Shown here: positions 6,289 through 13,516 of the stretch, in pieces | Position numbering within the stretch: the stretch's first letter is position 1 | How the letters are laid out: the number at the start of each line of letters is the position of its first letter | Assembly (NCBI GenBank): GCA_902797455.1 | Contig: CADBTE010000204.1 | Coordinates: forward strand, 1-13,516 | Direction of reading: 5' to 3' | Source: an uncultured Planctomycetota bacterium | GTDB taxonomy: Bacteria; Planctomycetota; Planctomycetia; Pirellulales; Thermoguttaceae | DNA: 13,516 nucleotides | Notes under the pieces: generated by a model | Told to the model about the DNA's origin: nothing | The model's database searches: none | Seen by the model: the letters and a program-made list of their open reading frames with translations, nothing else | Made by a program: the position numbers and the translations under genes

Positions 6289-7773
6289 ATGTCAAAGAAC
6301 AGTCAAGCGCCCAAGACCGTACCGGATCTGGAGACGCTGCGCACGCTCGCCCGTGAGGGGAAATACGACGCGGCCCCCGTGCGCATCGAGATGATGAGCG
6401 ATATCCGCACACCGATCGAGGTACTGAAGATCCTGAAAAATGTATCCACCCACGTCTTCCTTCTTGAATCGGTGGCCGAACAGGAAAAATGGGGGAGATA
6501 CACCTTCCTGGGCTTCGATCCAAAGATGAGCATTACCTGCACCGACGGCCGGCTTCAGACAGACGGCCTTTCGGTGGAGACAAAGAATCCATCCGAATGT
6601 CTCCGGTCGATTCTCGGGCATTACAGAAGCCCGCGCCTGGAAGGAATGCCCCCCTTCGCCGGGGGACTGGTCGGATATTTCTCGTTCGACTATCTGCAGT
6701 ACAGCGAACCTTCCATCAAAAGGGATGTCCAGGATACCGAGGCCTTCCAAGACATGGACCTGATGCTTTTCGATAAGGTGATTTGCTACGACCACCTTCG
6801 GCAGAAGATCCTTTTGATCGTCAACGTCTCGCTGAAGGATGTCCAGACCGAATACAACCGTGCTGTGATGGAGCTGGAAAAGATGCGCCGGCTGATCCTC
6901 TACGGGGAGAAGAAGGAAGAACCCGGCGGCCACTTGACCGGAGAGGTTAAGCCCCTCTTTGACCGGGAGAGCTACTGCTCGATGGTGGAAAAGGGGAAGG
7001 CCTATATTCGGGAGGGGGATATCTTCCAGATCGTTCTGTCGAACCGCCTGGAGGCACCTTTTGAGGGGAGTCTTCTAAACGCCTACCGGGTGCTTCGGAC
7101 CGTGAACCCGTCTCCCTATATGTTCTACTTCTCGGGGAGCGACGTGGAGGTTGCCGGCGCGAGCCCCGAAACGCTGGTGAAGCTCGAAAACGGAATTCTG
7201 CATACCTTCCCACTGGCCGGCACACGGCCCCGCGGAAAGACCGAGGAAGAGGACCGGGCCCTGGAAGCGGACCTGCTCGCCGATGAGAAGGAGCTCGCCG
7301 AGCACGATATGCTGGTGGACCTCGGCAGGAACGATCTTGGAAGGATCTCGAAGTTCGGGACGGTGGAAGTCGAAAAACTCCATTCGATCGAACGTTTTTC
7401 CCACGTGATGCACATCGGCTCCACCGTGCGCGGCGAGATTCGGGACGACTGCGACGCGCTCGACGCGATCGAGGCGGTCCTTCCCGCGGGGACATTAAGC
7501 GGCGCGCCGAAGATCCGGGCCTGCCAGCTGATCGCAGAGCTGGAAAACAATAAAAGAGGAATCTACGGAGGCGCCATCGGGTATATCGATTTCGCCCGGA
7601 ATATGGACACGTGCATCGCGATCCGGATCGCGTACAAAAAGAACGGGAAAGTCTTTGTAAGAAGCGGAGCGGGGATTGTGGCCGACTCGGTTCCCGAGAA
7701 GGAGTACCAGGAGAGCATCAACAAAGCGCGCGCTTCGCTCAGAGCGCTGGAACTGGCCGCGGAGGTGGAGTAA
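6289..7773 (+). CDS. trpE: Anthranilate synthase component I
   Basis: With TrpG converts chorismate and glutamine to anthranilate, the committed step to tryptophan. The 494 residues contain the whole chorismate-binding domain: NPSPYMFY (273-280), PLAGTRPRG (308-316), ELAEHDMLVDLGRND (335-349), PAGTLSGAPK (399-408) and GAGIVADSVPEKEYQE (460-475). The LLES motif (58-61) with the downstream RYTF is the usual tryptophan-binding feedback element, and NPSPYMFY also belongs to that site, so inhibition by Trp is likely retained. The SD AAAGGA overlaps the preceding stop codon and lies 7 nt from ATG 6289. The trpG start follows one base after the stop, suggesting coupled synthesis of the two subunits. 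The Trp feedback motif and operon context argue against aminodeoxychorismate synthase (PabB). Confidence 0.96.
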   Translation: MSKNSQAPKTVPDLETLRTLAREGKYDAAPVRIEMMSDIRTPIEVLKILKNVSTHVFLLESVAEQEKWGRYTFLGFDPKMSITCTDGRLQTDGLSVETKNPSECLRSILGHYRSPRLEGMPPFAGGLVGYFSFDYLQYSEPSIKRDVQDTEAFQDMDLMLFDKVICYDHLRQKILLIVNVSLKDVQTEYNRAVMELEKMRRLILYGEKKEEPGGHLTGEVKPLFDRESYCSMVEKGKAYIREGDIFQIVLSNRLEAPFEGSLLNAYRVLRTVNPSPYMFYFSGSDVEVAGASPETLVKLENGILHTFPLAGTRPRGKTEEEDRALEADLLADEKELAEHDMLVDLGRNDLGRISKFGTVEVEKLHSIERFSHVMHIGSTVRGEIRDDCDALDAIEAVLPAGTLSGAPKIRACQLIAELENNKRGIYGGAIGYIDFARNMDTCIAIRIAYKKNGKVFVRSGAGIVADSVPEKEYQESINKARASLRALELAAEVE

Positions 7774-7774
7774 C

Positions 7775-8347
7775 GTGATTCTTCTGATCGACAACTACGA
7801 CAGTTTTTCCTACAACCTCTACCAGCTCATCGGTATGATGAATCCGGACATTAAAGTCGTTCGGAACGATGAGATCGGCGTGGAGGAGATTCGGACGATG
7901 AGGCCCTCGCACATTATCTTATCGCCCGGACCGGGACGCCCGGAAAACGCCGGCATTATTACCGAGGCGGCCGCCACGGTCTGCCGGGAGATACCGACCC
8001 TCGGCGTGTGCCTCGGTCATCAGGCGATCTGCCTCGCCTACGGGGGACGGGTGACCTACGCGAAGCGCCTGATGCACGGCAAGCAGTCGGTGACGCGTTT
8101 CGATCCCTCCTGTGCGCTTTTTAACCGGATCCCGGAAGAGGCACCGGTGGGAAGATATCATTCCCTGGCCGCCGAGGAACAGACGCTTCCTGATTGTCTT
8201 AAGGTCACGGCACGCACGCTGGAGGGGGAGATCATGGCGGTGGAACACCGTGAGGCGCCGATCTATGGCGTCCAGTTTCACCCGGAGAGTATCCTGACCC
8301 CCGACGGGAAACAAATGCTGCGTAATTTTCTGGCTCTTAACGTGTGA
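7775..8347 (+). CDS. trpG: Anthranilate synthase component II, glutamine amidotransferase
   Basis: Class I glutamine amidotransferase of 190 residues that supplies ammonia to TrpE. The nucleophile C79 sits in GVCLGHQ (77-83); H169 and E171 in QFHPES (167-172) complete the triad; SPGPG (50-54) is the oxyanion-region motif. The start is GTG 7775, one base after the trpE stop, with GGAGGTGGAG (7761-7770) inside the end of trpE as ribosome site. An earlier in-frame ATG at 7676 lies deep within trpE and would add a non-homologous Arg-rich extension, so it is rejected. It is a free protein, not fused to TrpD or TrpE. It could also serve PABA synthesis, as in some Bacillota; the window cannot decide that. 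Confidence 0.95.
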   Translation: MILLIDNYDSFSYNLYQLIGMMNPDIKVVRNDEIGVEEIRTMRPSHIILSPGPGRPENAGIITEAAATVCREIPTLGVCLGHQAICLAYGGRVTYAKRLMHGKQSVTRFDPSCALFNRIPEEAPVGRYHSLAAEEQTLPDCLKVTARTLEGEIMAVEHREAPIYGVQFHPESILTPDGKQMLRNFLALNV

Positions 8348-8362
8348 AATGAGAAAAAGCCC

Positions 8363-9382
8363 ATGATCAAAGAAGCCATTATCAAAATCGTCAACAAGGG
8401 GGATCTGACCTATGACGAGGCGTATACCGTCATGAACGAGATCATGAGCGGCAAGACCTCCCCCACGCAGAACGCCGCGTTCCTCGCCGCGCTCTCCACA
8501 AAGAGCGCGCGCGCCGAGACCCGGGACGAGATCACCGGCTGCGCCGCCGCCGTGCGGGACCATTGCGTGAAGGTACACACCGGGATGGAGGTCATGGAGA
8601 TCGTAGGAACCGGGGGAGACAACGCCCACAGTTTTAATATCTCCACCACCTCCGCGTTGGTCGCGGCCGCGGGCGGCGTTGCGGTTGCGAAGCACGGAAA
8701 CCGCGCGGCGTCCTCTAAGTGCGGGACCGCCGACTGCCTGGAGGCACTGGGGGTCAACATTGACCAGAGCCCGGAGAAATGCGTGGAACTGCTTAGAGAA
8801 GCCGGTATCTGCTTTTTCTTCGCCCAGAAATACCATACCTCGATGAAGTACGTCGGCTCTATTCGGCGGGAATTGGGGTTCCGTACCGTCTTTAATATCC
8901 TCGGCCCCCTGACCAACCCGGCGAGCCCTTCGATGCAGCTGCTCGGCGTGTACGACGAATATCTCGTGGAGCCGCTGACCCAGGTGCTGATCAATCTGGG
9001 AGTCAGGCGGGGCATGGTGGTGCACGGCCAGGACAGAATGGACGAGATCTCGGCAAGCGGTCCGACCACCGTCTGCGAGTTTAGGGACGGCTGGTACCGG
9101 AAGAGTGTGATCAGCCCGGAGGATTTTCATCTGGCGCGCTGCCGCAAGGAAGATCTTCGGGGCGGGACACCCGCCCGGAACGCGGAGATCACCCGGTCGA
9201 TCGTCGAGGGGAAGGAAAGGGGCCCCATGCGAAGCGCGGTGCTTTTAAACGCCGGTGCCGCCCTGGTGATTGGGGGGAAGGCCGAGACGATGACCGACGG
9301 GATCCTGTTGGCCGGGAAACTCCTGGACGACGGATCCGCCGCCAGAACGCTGGAAAAAATGATAGAGGTCAGCAACCGATGA
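8363..9382 (+). CDS. trpD: Anthranilate phosphoribosyltransferase
   Basis: Transfers phosphoribose from PRPP to anthranilate. The 339 residues match the stand-alone enzyme. Motifs are GTGGD (82-86, PRPP pyrophosphate loop), FNIST (91-95), KHGNRAASSKCGTAD (110-124), the MKYVG and FRTVFNILGPLTNPA segment, and the DEIS metal-binding region near residue 230. The N-terminal helical domain (DLTYDEAYTVMNEIMSG) is complete. It starts 15 nt after the trpG stop with only a weak purine-rich ribosome site (GAGAAAAAG), so it may depend partly on translation from trpG. Its last bases overlap trpC in an ATGA junction. Confidence 0.96.
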   Translation: MIKEAIIKIVNKGDLTYDEAYTVMNEIMSGKTSPTQNAAFLAALSTKSARAETRDEITGCAAAVRDHCVKVHTGMEVMEIVGTGGDNAHSFNISTTSALVAAAGGVAVAKHGNRAASSKCGTADCLEALGVNIDQSPEKCVELLREAGICFFFAQKYHTSMKYVGSIRRELGFRTVFNILGPLTNPASPSMQLLGVYDEYLVEPLTQVLINLGVRRGMVVHGQDRMDEISASGPTTVCEFRDGWYRKSVISPEDFHLARCRKEDLRGGTPARNAEITRSIVEGKERGPMRSAVLLNAGAALVIGGKAETMTDGILLAGKLLDDGSAARTLEKMIEVSNR

Positions 9383-10164
9383 CAATTCTGGAAGAAATTG
9401 CCGCCCACGCCCGCTTTCGCGCCGCGGAGGATGAAAAAAGGGTCCCTCTGGAAAAACTCAGGGAAGAGTGCCTCGCGCTCGGTCCCGCAAGAGGGGAAAC
9501 CTTCAAAGAGGCGCTTCGAAGACCGGGGCTGTCTTTCATCTGCGAGGTGAAAAAGGCGTCCCCCTCGAAGGGAATCATCGCGGAGGATTTTCCGTATCTT
9601 CAGATCGCGGCCTCTTACGAAGCCGCGCATGCCGACGCGATCTCCTGTCTGACCGAACCGAAATGGTTCCTGGGCTCGGACACGATCTTCCGGGAGATCC
9701 GCGCGAAGGTGAAGACGCCGATGCTTCGCAAGGATTTCACCGTCGGCGCCTATCAGATCTACCAGGCGCGGGCGATGGGAGCCGATGCCGTTCTGCTGAT
9801 CTGCTCGCTTCTGGAGGAAACGGCGCTTGGGGAATACCTGGCTGTGGCGAAATCGCTGGGACTCGCCGCGCTGGTCGAGACCCACGACGAGGAGGAGATT
9901 CGGATGGCCGTGCGTTGCGGTGCGGAGATTATCGGGGTGAACAACCGGAACCTGAAGGACTTCAGCGTCGATTTTTCCAACTCAGAAAAGCTCCGGGAGC
10001 TGATCCCCCCGTCGTGCCTGTTTGTGGCCGAAAGCGGCGTCAGGGGGCCGGCCGATGCCGGGCGGCTCAGAAAAATCGGCGCCGACGCGGTCTTAGTCGG
10101 CGAGGCCCTGATGCGCAGCGGTGATAAAGCCGGCATGCTCAGGGCCATGAGGAACGCGCAGTGA
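9379..10164 (+). CDS. trpC: Indole-3-glycerol-phosphate synthase
   Basis: Closes the indole ring of carboxyphenylaminodeoxyribulose phosphate, giving indole-3-glycerol phosphate. The 261-residue TIM barrel carries the family's catalytic set: E56 and K58 in CEVKKASPSKG, K118 in LRKDF, E167 in LVETHD, N188 in GVNNRNL, and E218-S219 in VAESGV. GADAVLVGEALM (235-246) is the terminal phosphate-binding part. The ATG overlaps the trpD stop (ATGA 9379-9382), and the end overlaps the trpF GTG, so translation is probably coupled on both sides. It is not fused to TrpF, unlike in E. coli. Confidence 0.96.
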   Translation: MTILEEIAAHARFRAAEDEKRVPLEKLREECLALGPARGETFKEALRRPGLSFICEVKKASPSKGIIAEDFPYLQIAASYEAAHADAISCLTEPKWFLGSDTIFREIRAKVKTPMLRKDFTVGAYQIYQARAMGADAVLLICSLLEETALGEYLAVAKSLGLAALVETHDEEEIRMAVRCGAEIIGVNNRNLKDFSVDFSNSEKLRELIPPSCLFVAESGVRGPADAGRLRKIGADAVLVGEALMRSGDKAGMLRAMRNAQ

Positions 10165-10769
10165 CGAAGATTAAACTTTGTGGACTCGCGAGGACGGAGG
10201 ATATCCTCACCGCCAATGAGCTCATGCCCGAGTACATAGGGTTCGTGTTCGCGCCAAAGAGCCGAAGAGCCGTGACCCGGGAAAAGGCGGAGGATCTCCG
10301 TGCCCGGCTCGCGCCCGGAATCCTTGCCGTGGGGGTCTTTACCGATAGTCCCCCCGAGATCGTCGCGGAAATGCTCGAAAGCGGGCTGTTGGATCTGGCG
10401 CAGCTCCATGGGCACGAGGACGAACAATACATCGCGCGTCTGCGGGAACTCACAGAAAAGCCCATCATTCGGGCCTTCCGCGTGACCTGCCGCGACGACG
10501 CTCAGGAGGCGCACAGAAGTTCCGCGGACTTCATCCTGCTGGACGCCGGAGCCGGAGAGGGAAGGACCTTCGCGTGGGAACTGGCCGAAGGGATTCGAAG
10601 ACCCTATTTCCTCGCCGGGGGCCTGACGCCCGAAAACGCCGCTTTCGCGCTGCAGCGCCTGCGCCCCTACGCGCTGGACGTCTCGTCCGGCATCGAGACC
10701 GGCGGGAAAAAGGACCCGATCAAAATGCGCGCGTTTGTGAATGCCGCGCGAAGGAGGACAAAACGATGA
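10161..10769 (+). CDS. trpF: Phosphoribosylanthranilate isomerase
   Basis: Isomerises phosphoribosylanthranilate by Amadori rearrangement, the step before TrpC. The 202-residue barrel has C7 (KLCGL) and D128 (ILLDAG) at the catalytic positions, QLHG (81-84), and the phosphate-binding LAGGL (151-155) and DVSSGIE (173-179). The usual GGTG loop after the catalytic Asp reads GEGRTFAW, a mild variant. The start is GTG 10161, supported by GAGGAA (10149-10154) and by the GTGA overlap with the trpC stop. It ends in an ATGA overlap with trpB. Confidence 0.94.
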   Translation: MTKIKLCGLARTEDILTANELMPEYIGFVFAPKSRRAVTREKAEDLRARLAPGILAVGVFTDSPPEIVAEMLESGLLDLAQLHGHEDEQYIARLRELTEKPIIRAFRVTCRDDAQEAHRSSADFILLDAGAGEGRTFAWELAEGIRRPYFLAGGLTPENAAFALQRLRPYALDVSSGIETGGKKDPIKMRAFVNAARRRTKR

Positions 10770-11956
10770 CCAATCCGAAAGGACGCTTCGGGATACACGG
10801 GGGACAGTATATCCCGGAGACACTGATGAATGCCTTGATCGAGCTGGAAGAAGCGTACGAACGTTACAAAGCGGACCCGGAGTTCGTCCGGGAGCTGGAG
10901 ACGCTCTTCAACGAATACGCCGGACGCCCCTCCCGGCTCTACTTCGCCGAAAAGATGACGCGGGACTTGGGAGGCGCGAAGATCTACCTGAAACGGGAGG
11001 ATCTCAACCACACCGGCGCCCACAAGGTCAACAACGTCTTGGGACAGGCGCTGCTCGCGAAAAAAATGGGCAAGACCCGCCTGATCGCCGAGACGGGCGC
11101 GGGCCAGCACGGCGTGGCGGCCGCTACGGCCGCGGCCTTGATGGGGATGGAATGCGTTGTCTTTATGGGCGAGGAGGACACCAAGCGCCAGGCGCTGAAC
11201 GTCTACCGGATGAGGCTTCTCGGCGCGGAGGTGATTCCCGTCACGACCGGGACCGCCACGTTGAAAGACGCCGTCTCCGAGGCGCTGCGCGAGTGGACAA
11301 AGCGTATCAGCGACACCCACTACTGCCTCGGTTCGGTGATGGGCCCGCATCCGTTCCCAACCATCGTGCGGGACTTTCAGGCCGTCATTTCGCAGGAGAT
11401 CAAAACCCAGCTTCTGAAAAAGGAGAGGAGACTTCCCGACGCCGTGATCGCCTGTGTCGGAGGAGGTTCCAACGCGATCGGGAGCTTTTACCACTTTATT
11501 CCTGACAAAAGCGTTCAGCTGATCGGATGCGAGGCCGCCGGGCGCGGCATCGACACCCTGGAGACGGCAGCCACGATCAGCACCGGGAGACCCGGTATCT
11601 TTCACGGCATGAAGAGCTATTTCTGTCAGGACGAATATGGCCAGATTGCGCCGGTCTATTCGATCTCGGCGGGCCTGGATTATCCCGGCATCGGCCCGGA
11701 GCACGCGTGGCTCCACGATACGGGACGGGCACAGTATGTTCCGATCACCGACGAGGAGGCGGTGTGTGCCTTCGAGTATCTGGCCAGAACCGAAGGGATC
11801 ATTCCGGCCGTGGAGTCCGCGCACGCGGTGGCGTACGCCCAAAAGATCGCGCCGCGAATGGAAAAGGAGAAGATCATCGTGATCACCCTATCGGGAAGAG
11901 GAGACAAGGACTGCGCCGCTATCGCGCGCTACAGAGGGGAGGATCTTCATGAATAG
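10766..11956 (+). CDS. trpB: Tryptophan synthase beta chain
   Basis: PLP enzyme that joins indole to serine to make tryptophan, in complex with TrpA. The 396 residues match the TrpB1 class. Lys87 in HTGAHKVNN binds PLP, E109 in AETGAGQHG is the catalytic acid/base, GGGSN (232-236) holds the cofactor phosphate, and SAGLDYPG (301-308) and LSGRGDKD (375-382) are canonical. Numbering of Lys87 and Glu109 coincides with the Salmonella enzyme. The ATG 10766 is preceded by a full AAGGAGG (10751-10757), the strongest ribosome site in the operon, and overlaps the trpF stop by ATGA. An upstream in-frame extension into trpF has no homology. The reading frame overlaps trpA by 8 bases. Confidence 0.97.
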   Translation: MTNPKGRFGIHGGQYIPETLMNALIELEEAYERYKADPEFVRELETLFNEYAGRPSRLYFAEKMTRDLGGAKIYLKREDLNHTGAHKVNNVLGQALLAKKMGKTRLIAETGAGQHGVAAATAAALMGMECVVFMGEEDTKRQALNVYRMRLLGAEVIPVTTGTATLKDAVSEALREWTKRISDTHYCLGSVMGPHPFPTIVRDFQAVISQEIKTQLLKKERRLPDAVIACVGGGSNAIGSFYHFIPDKSVQLIGCEAAGRGIDTLETAATISTGRPGIFHGMKSYFCQDEYGQIAPVYSISAGLDYPGIGPEHAWLHDTGRAQYVPITDEEAVCAFEYLARTEGIIPAVESAHAVAYAQKIAPRMEKEKIIVITLSGRGDKDCAAIARYRGEDLHE

Positions 11957-12728
11957 GATCGCGTCCGCTTTCCAGAACGGGAAGGCGTTTATCGCCTTCA
12001 TCACCTGCGGTGATCCCGACATCGAGACCACGAAGGCCTGTGTCAGGGAAATGGCCGCCGCCGGCGCCGACCTGATCGAGCTCGGGATACCCTTCTCGGA
12101 TCCCACCGCCGAGGGACCGGTGATCCAGCAGGCCAACCTTCGCGCCCTGACCGGAGGAGTCACCACCGACCGGATTTTCGATATGGTTCGTGAACTCCGC
12201 GAAGATGTTTCTGTCCCCCTGGTCTTTATGACCTACGCGAATGTGGTCTTCTCCTACGGGCCGCAGAGGTTTCTGTCGGCCTGTCAGGACGCGGGGATCG
12301 ACGGACTGATTCTGCCGGACCTCCCTTTCGAGGAAAAGGGGGAATTCCTGGATTTCTGCCGGGCGCACGGCGTTGCCCTCATCAGTCTGATCGCGCCGAC
12401 TTCGGCGAACCGCGTCGCCATGATTGCCCGCGAGGCCGAGGGATTCCTGTATTTGGTCTCCAGTCTGGGCGTGACAGGAACTCGCAGCCGGATCGACACC
12501 GATTTATCCGCGATCATCCGTGTCATCCGCGAGCATGCCCGGGTCCCCTTCGCCATCGGCTTCGGCATCTCCACGCCGCAGCAGGCGAAGACGATGGCTT
12601 CTCAGGCCGACGGCGTCATCGTCGGCTCGGCGATCGTGAAGCTGGTCGCCCGCTTCGGGAAGGAGGCGCCGCCGCGTGTCGGCGCCTTCGTCAGAGAAAT
12701 GAAGGACGCCGTTTCCGCAAGGGAGTGA
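11949..12728 (+). CDS. trpA: Tryptophan synthase alpha chain
   Basis: Cleaves indole-3-glycerol phosphate to indole and glyceraldehyde 3-phosphate, passing indole to TrpB. The 259-residue TIM barrel shows FITCGDPD (17-24), IELGIPFSDPTAEGP (43-57), YANVVFSYG (96-104), SSLGVTGTR (171-179) and GFGIS (204-208). E44 matches the catalytic Glu49 of E. coli. The partner Asp60 is replaced by Glu (E55, in TAEGP instead of ADGP). The spacing of 11 residues between the two acids is unchanged, so the enzyme is probably active. GGGGAGG (11936-11942) within trpB lies 6 nt before the ATG, and the genes overlap by 8 bases, suiting equal production of the two subunits. Confidence 0.96.
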   Translation: MNRIASAFQNGKAFIAFITCGDPDIETTKACVREMAAAGADLIELGIPFSDPTAEGPVIQQANLRALTGGVTTDRIFDMVRELREDVSVPLVFMTYANVVFSYGPQRFLSACQDAGIDGLILPDLPFEEKGEFLDFCRAHGVALISLIAPTSANRVAMIAREAEGFLYLVSSLGVTGTRSRIDTDLSAIIRVIREHARVPFAIGFGISTPQQAKTMASQADGVIVGSAIVKLVARFGKEAPPRVGAFVREMKDAVSARE

Positions 12729-12815
12729 TTTTCGCGTTCTTTTGTTGAATTTGACAGTACGGTTCACCATGAAGGCGGCCGGAGGAATCCGGACGAGAAA
12801 AAGAGGTTATTCGAT
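12729..12815 (+). other. Short trpA-pheA spacer without terminator
   Basis: The 87-base gap has no hairpin with a T run, so transcription can run from trpA into pheA. It contains a perfect TTGACA (12751-12756), but no acceptable -10 box at 16-18 bp. It also contains a 5-bp hairpin CCGGA/TCCGG with a GGAA loop (12779-12792) just before the pheA ribosome site AAGAGG. The hairpin may be incidental. Confidence 0.6.
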
Positions 12816-13516
12816 ATGTCGCAAAGCAATTCGCTGGATAAAGCCAGACAGATCATCACCGAGGCGGACGCGGAGATGGCCGCGCTTTTTGTGAAGCGCA
12901 TGCGGGCCGTCCAGATCTGCTACGAACACAAAAGCAGATTGGGACTCCCGATCCTCGACCGGGAGCGAGAGAAGGCGGAGGTTGAGAGAAGTGCCGCCCT
13001 GATCGGGGACGAAGTCTTGAGGGGCTATTACGTCGACTTTCTCAAGCACGCGATATCGCTTTCGGGGGCCTATCAGGCGAGGATGCAAAGCGGTCTGCGA
13101 GTGGCGTACAGCGGCGTTGAGGGGGCCTTCTCCCACATCGCGGCCGGCCGGATCTTCCCCCAGAGCGAGAAGGTCTCGTGCATCGGTTTCCGGGACGCCT
13201 ACGACGCGGTTTTAAGCGGGGCCAGCGACGTGGCGGTGCTCCCCGTGGAAAACAGCTACGCGGGGATCGTCTCTCAAGTCATCGATCTGGTTTTCGACGG
13301 GGAACTGTTTATCAACGGGATCTACGAAATGGAGATCCGCCAGAATCTCCTCGGTGTTCCCGGGGCCTGCGCGAATGATATCCGGGAAGTCATCAGTCAT
13401 CCTCAGGCACTGGCCCAGTGCCGCGAGTATATCCTCGGGAAAGGGTTCCAGACGCGGGAAGCGAGCAATACCGCCGTCGCCGCCAGGGAAGTGGCAGCGG
13501 AAAACGATAAATCGCT
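12816..13516 (+). CDS. pheA: Chorismate mutase / prephenate dehydratase (P-protein), 3' end cut
   Basis: Bifunctional enzyme of the phenylalanine branch: chorismate to prephenate, then to phenylpyruvate. The frame is open from ATG 12816 to the window edge (233 codons seen). Residues about 8-90 are an AroQ-type all-helical mutase (VKRMRAV with R28 or R30, HKSRLGLPILDRERE at 38-52). From 95 the dehydratase begins: VAYSGVEGAFSHIAAG (96-111), LPVENSYAGIVSQVIDL (142-158), SHPQALAQC (194-202) and NTAVAA (218-223), whose Thr belongs to the catalytic TA motif. The last part of the dehydratase and any C-terminal ACT domain lie outside. AAGAGG (12801-12806) lies 9 nt upstream of the ATG. Placement 87 nt after trpA with no terminator suggests it is the next gene of the operon, under the same Phe/Trp leader. 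Confidence 0.93.
   Translation, partial: MSQSNSLDKARQIITEADAEMAALFVKRMRAVQICYEHKSRLGLPILDREREKAEVERSAALIGDEVLRGYYVDFLKHAISLSGAYQARMQSGLRVAYSGVEGAFSHIAAGRIFPQSEKVSCIGFRDAYDAVLSGASDVAVLPVENSYAGIVSQVIDLVFDGELFINGIYEMEIRQNLLGVPGACANDIREVISHPQALAQCREYILGKGFQTREASNTAVAAREVAAENDKS

Noticed and set aside
7919..9130. Antisense open frame (403 codons) over trpG and trpD
   Set aside because: Same reason: a codon-composition shadow of conserved genes. The similar frame at 10667-11842 over trpF/trpB was rejected too.
12751..12779. Internal promoter before pheA (perfect TTGACA at 12751)
   Set aside because: Nothing like TATAAT lies 16-18 bp downstream (the sequence there is GC-rich); CACCAT is only 8 bp away. 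An orphan hexamer is expected by chance.
12769..12815. A possible second leader peptide before pheA
   Set aside because: The short frame from ATG 12769 has no Phe codon cluster or ribosome site and simply runs into pheA out of frame; no terminator follows.

Overview
The window looks like chromosomal DNA of a GC-rich bacterium. It has strong AGGAGG-type ribosome sites, TTGAC(A/G)/TACAAT promoters and compact hairpin-plus-U-run terminators. The style of the trp enzymes, the unfused trpE-G-D-C-F-B-A order, a stand-alone tandem-ACT gene and a chorismate mutase/prephenate dehydratase fusion best fit a Clostridia-like Bacillota lineage. That placement is inferred from motif style only and is not certain.

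Region 1 (1-4484): after an intrinsic terminator belonging to an upstream gene, two tandem paralogues encode large secreted proteins of about 680 residues. Each is a complete transcription unit with its own promoter, a leader of about 50 nt and an intrinsic terminator. The proteins have a signal peptide, an unassigned N-terminal domain, a Cys-rich linker, a GH43/GH32-like beta-propeller segment and a C-terminal LamG-like segment. The substrate is unknown; an extracellular role in glycan handling is the best guess.

Region 2 (4504-4783): a strong extended -10 promoter drives a leader RNA. It carries a 47-codon leader peptide ending in a Phe/Trp block (FFFGWFWAW, then RTSA and stop), followed by mutually exclusive hairpins: a 1:2 structure, a 2:3 antiterminator and an 11-bp terminator with a U run. 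This is a complete E. coli-style ribosome-mediated transcription attenuator. No T-box or TRAP signature is visible. If the host is a clostridium, where trp control is usually by T-box, this is notable, and the Phe codons suggest it may sense both Phe and Trp.

Region 3 (4812-13516): downstream lies one long aromatic amino-acid operon: DAHP synthase, a tandem-ACT protein, trpE, trpG, trpD, trpC, trpF, trpB, trpA and a chorismate mutase/prephenate dehydratase cut by the window end. It covers entry into the shikimate pathway, all of the trp branch from chorismate, and the first two steps of the Phe branch. Genes from trpE to trpA are tightly packed or overlapping (ATGA/GTGA junctions), implying translational coupling. 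No terminator is seen between trpA and pheA. One attenuator could therefore set both common-pathway entry and the two terminal branches.
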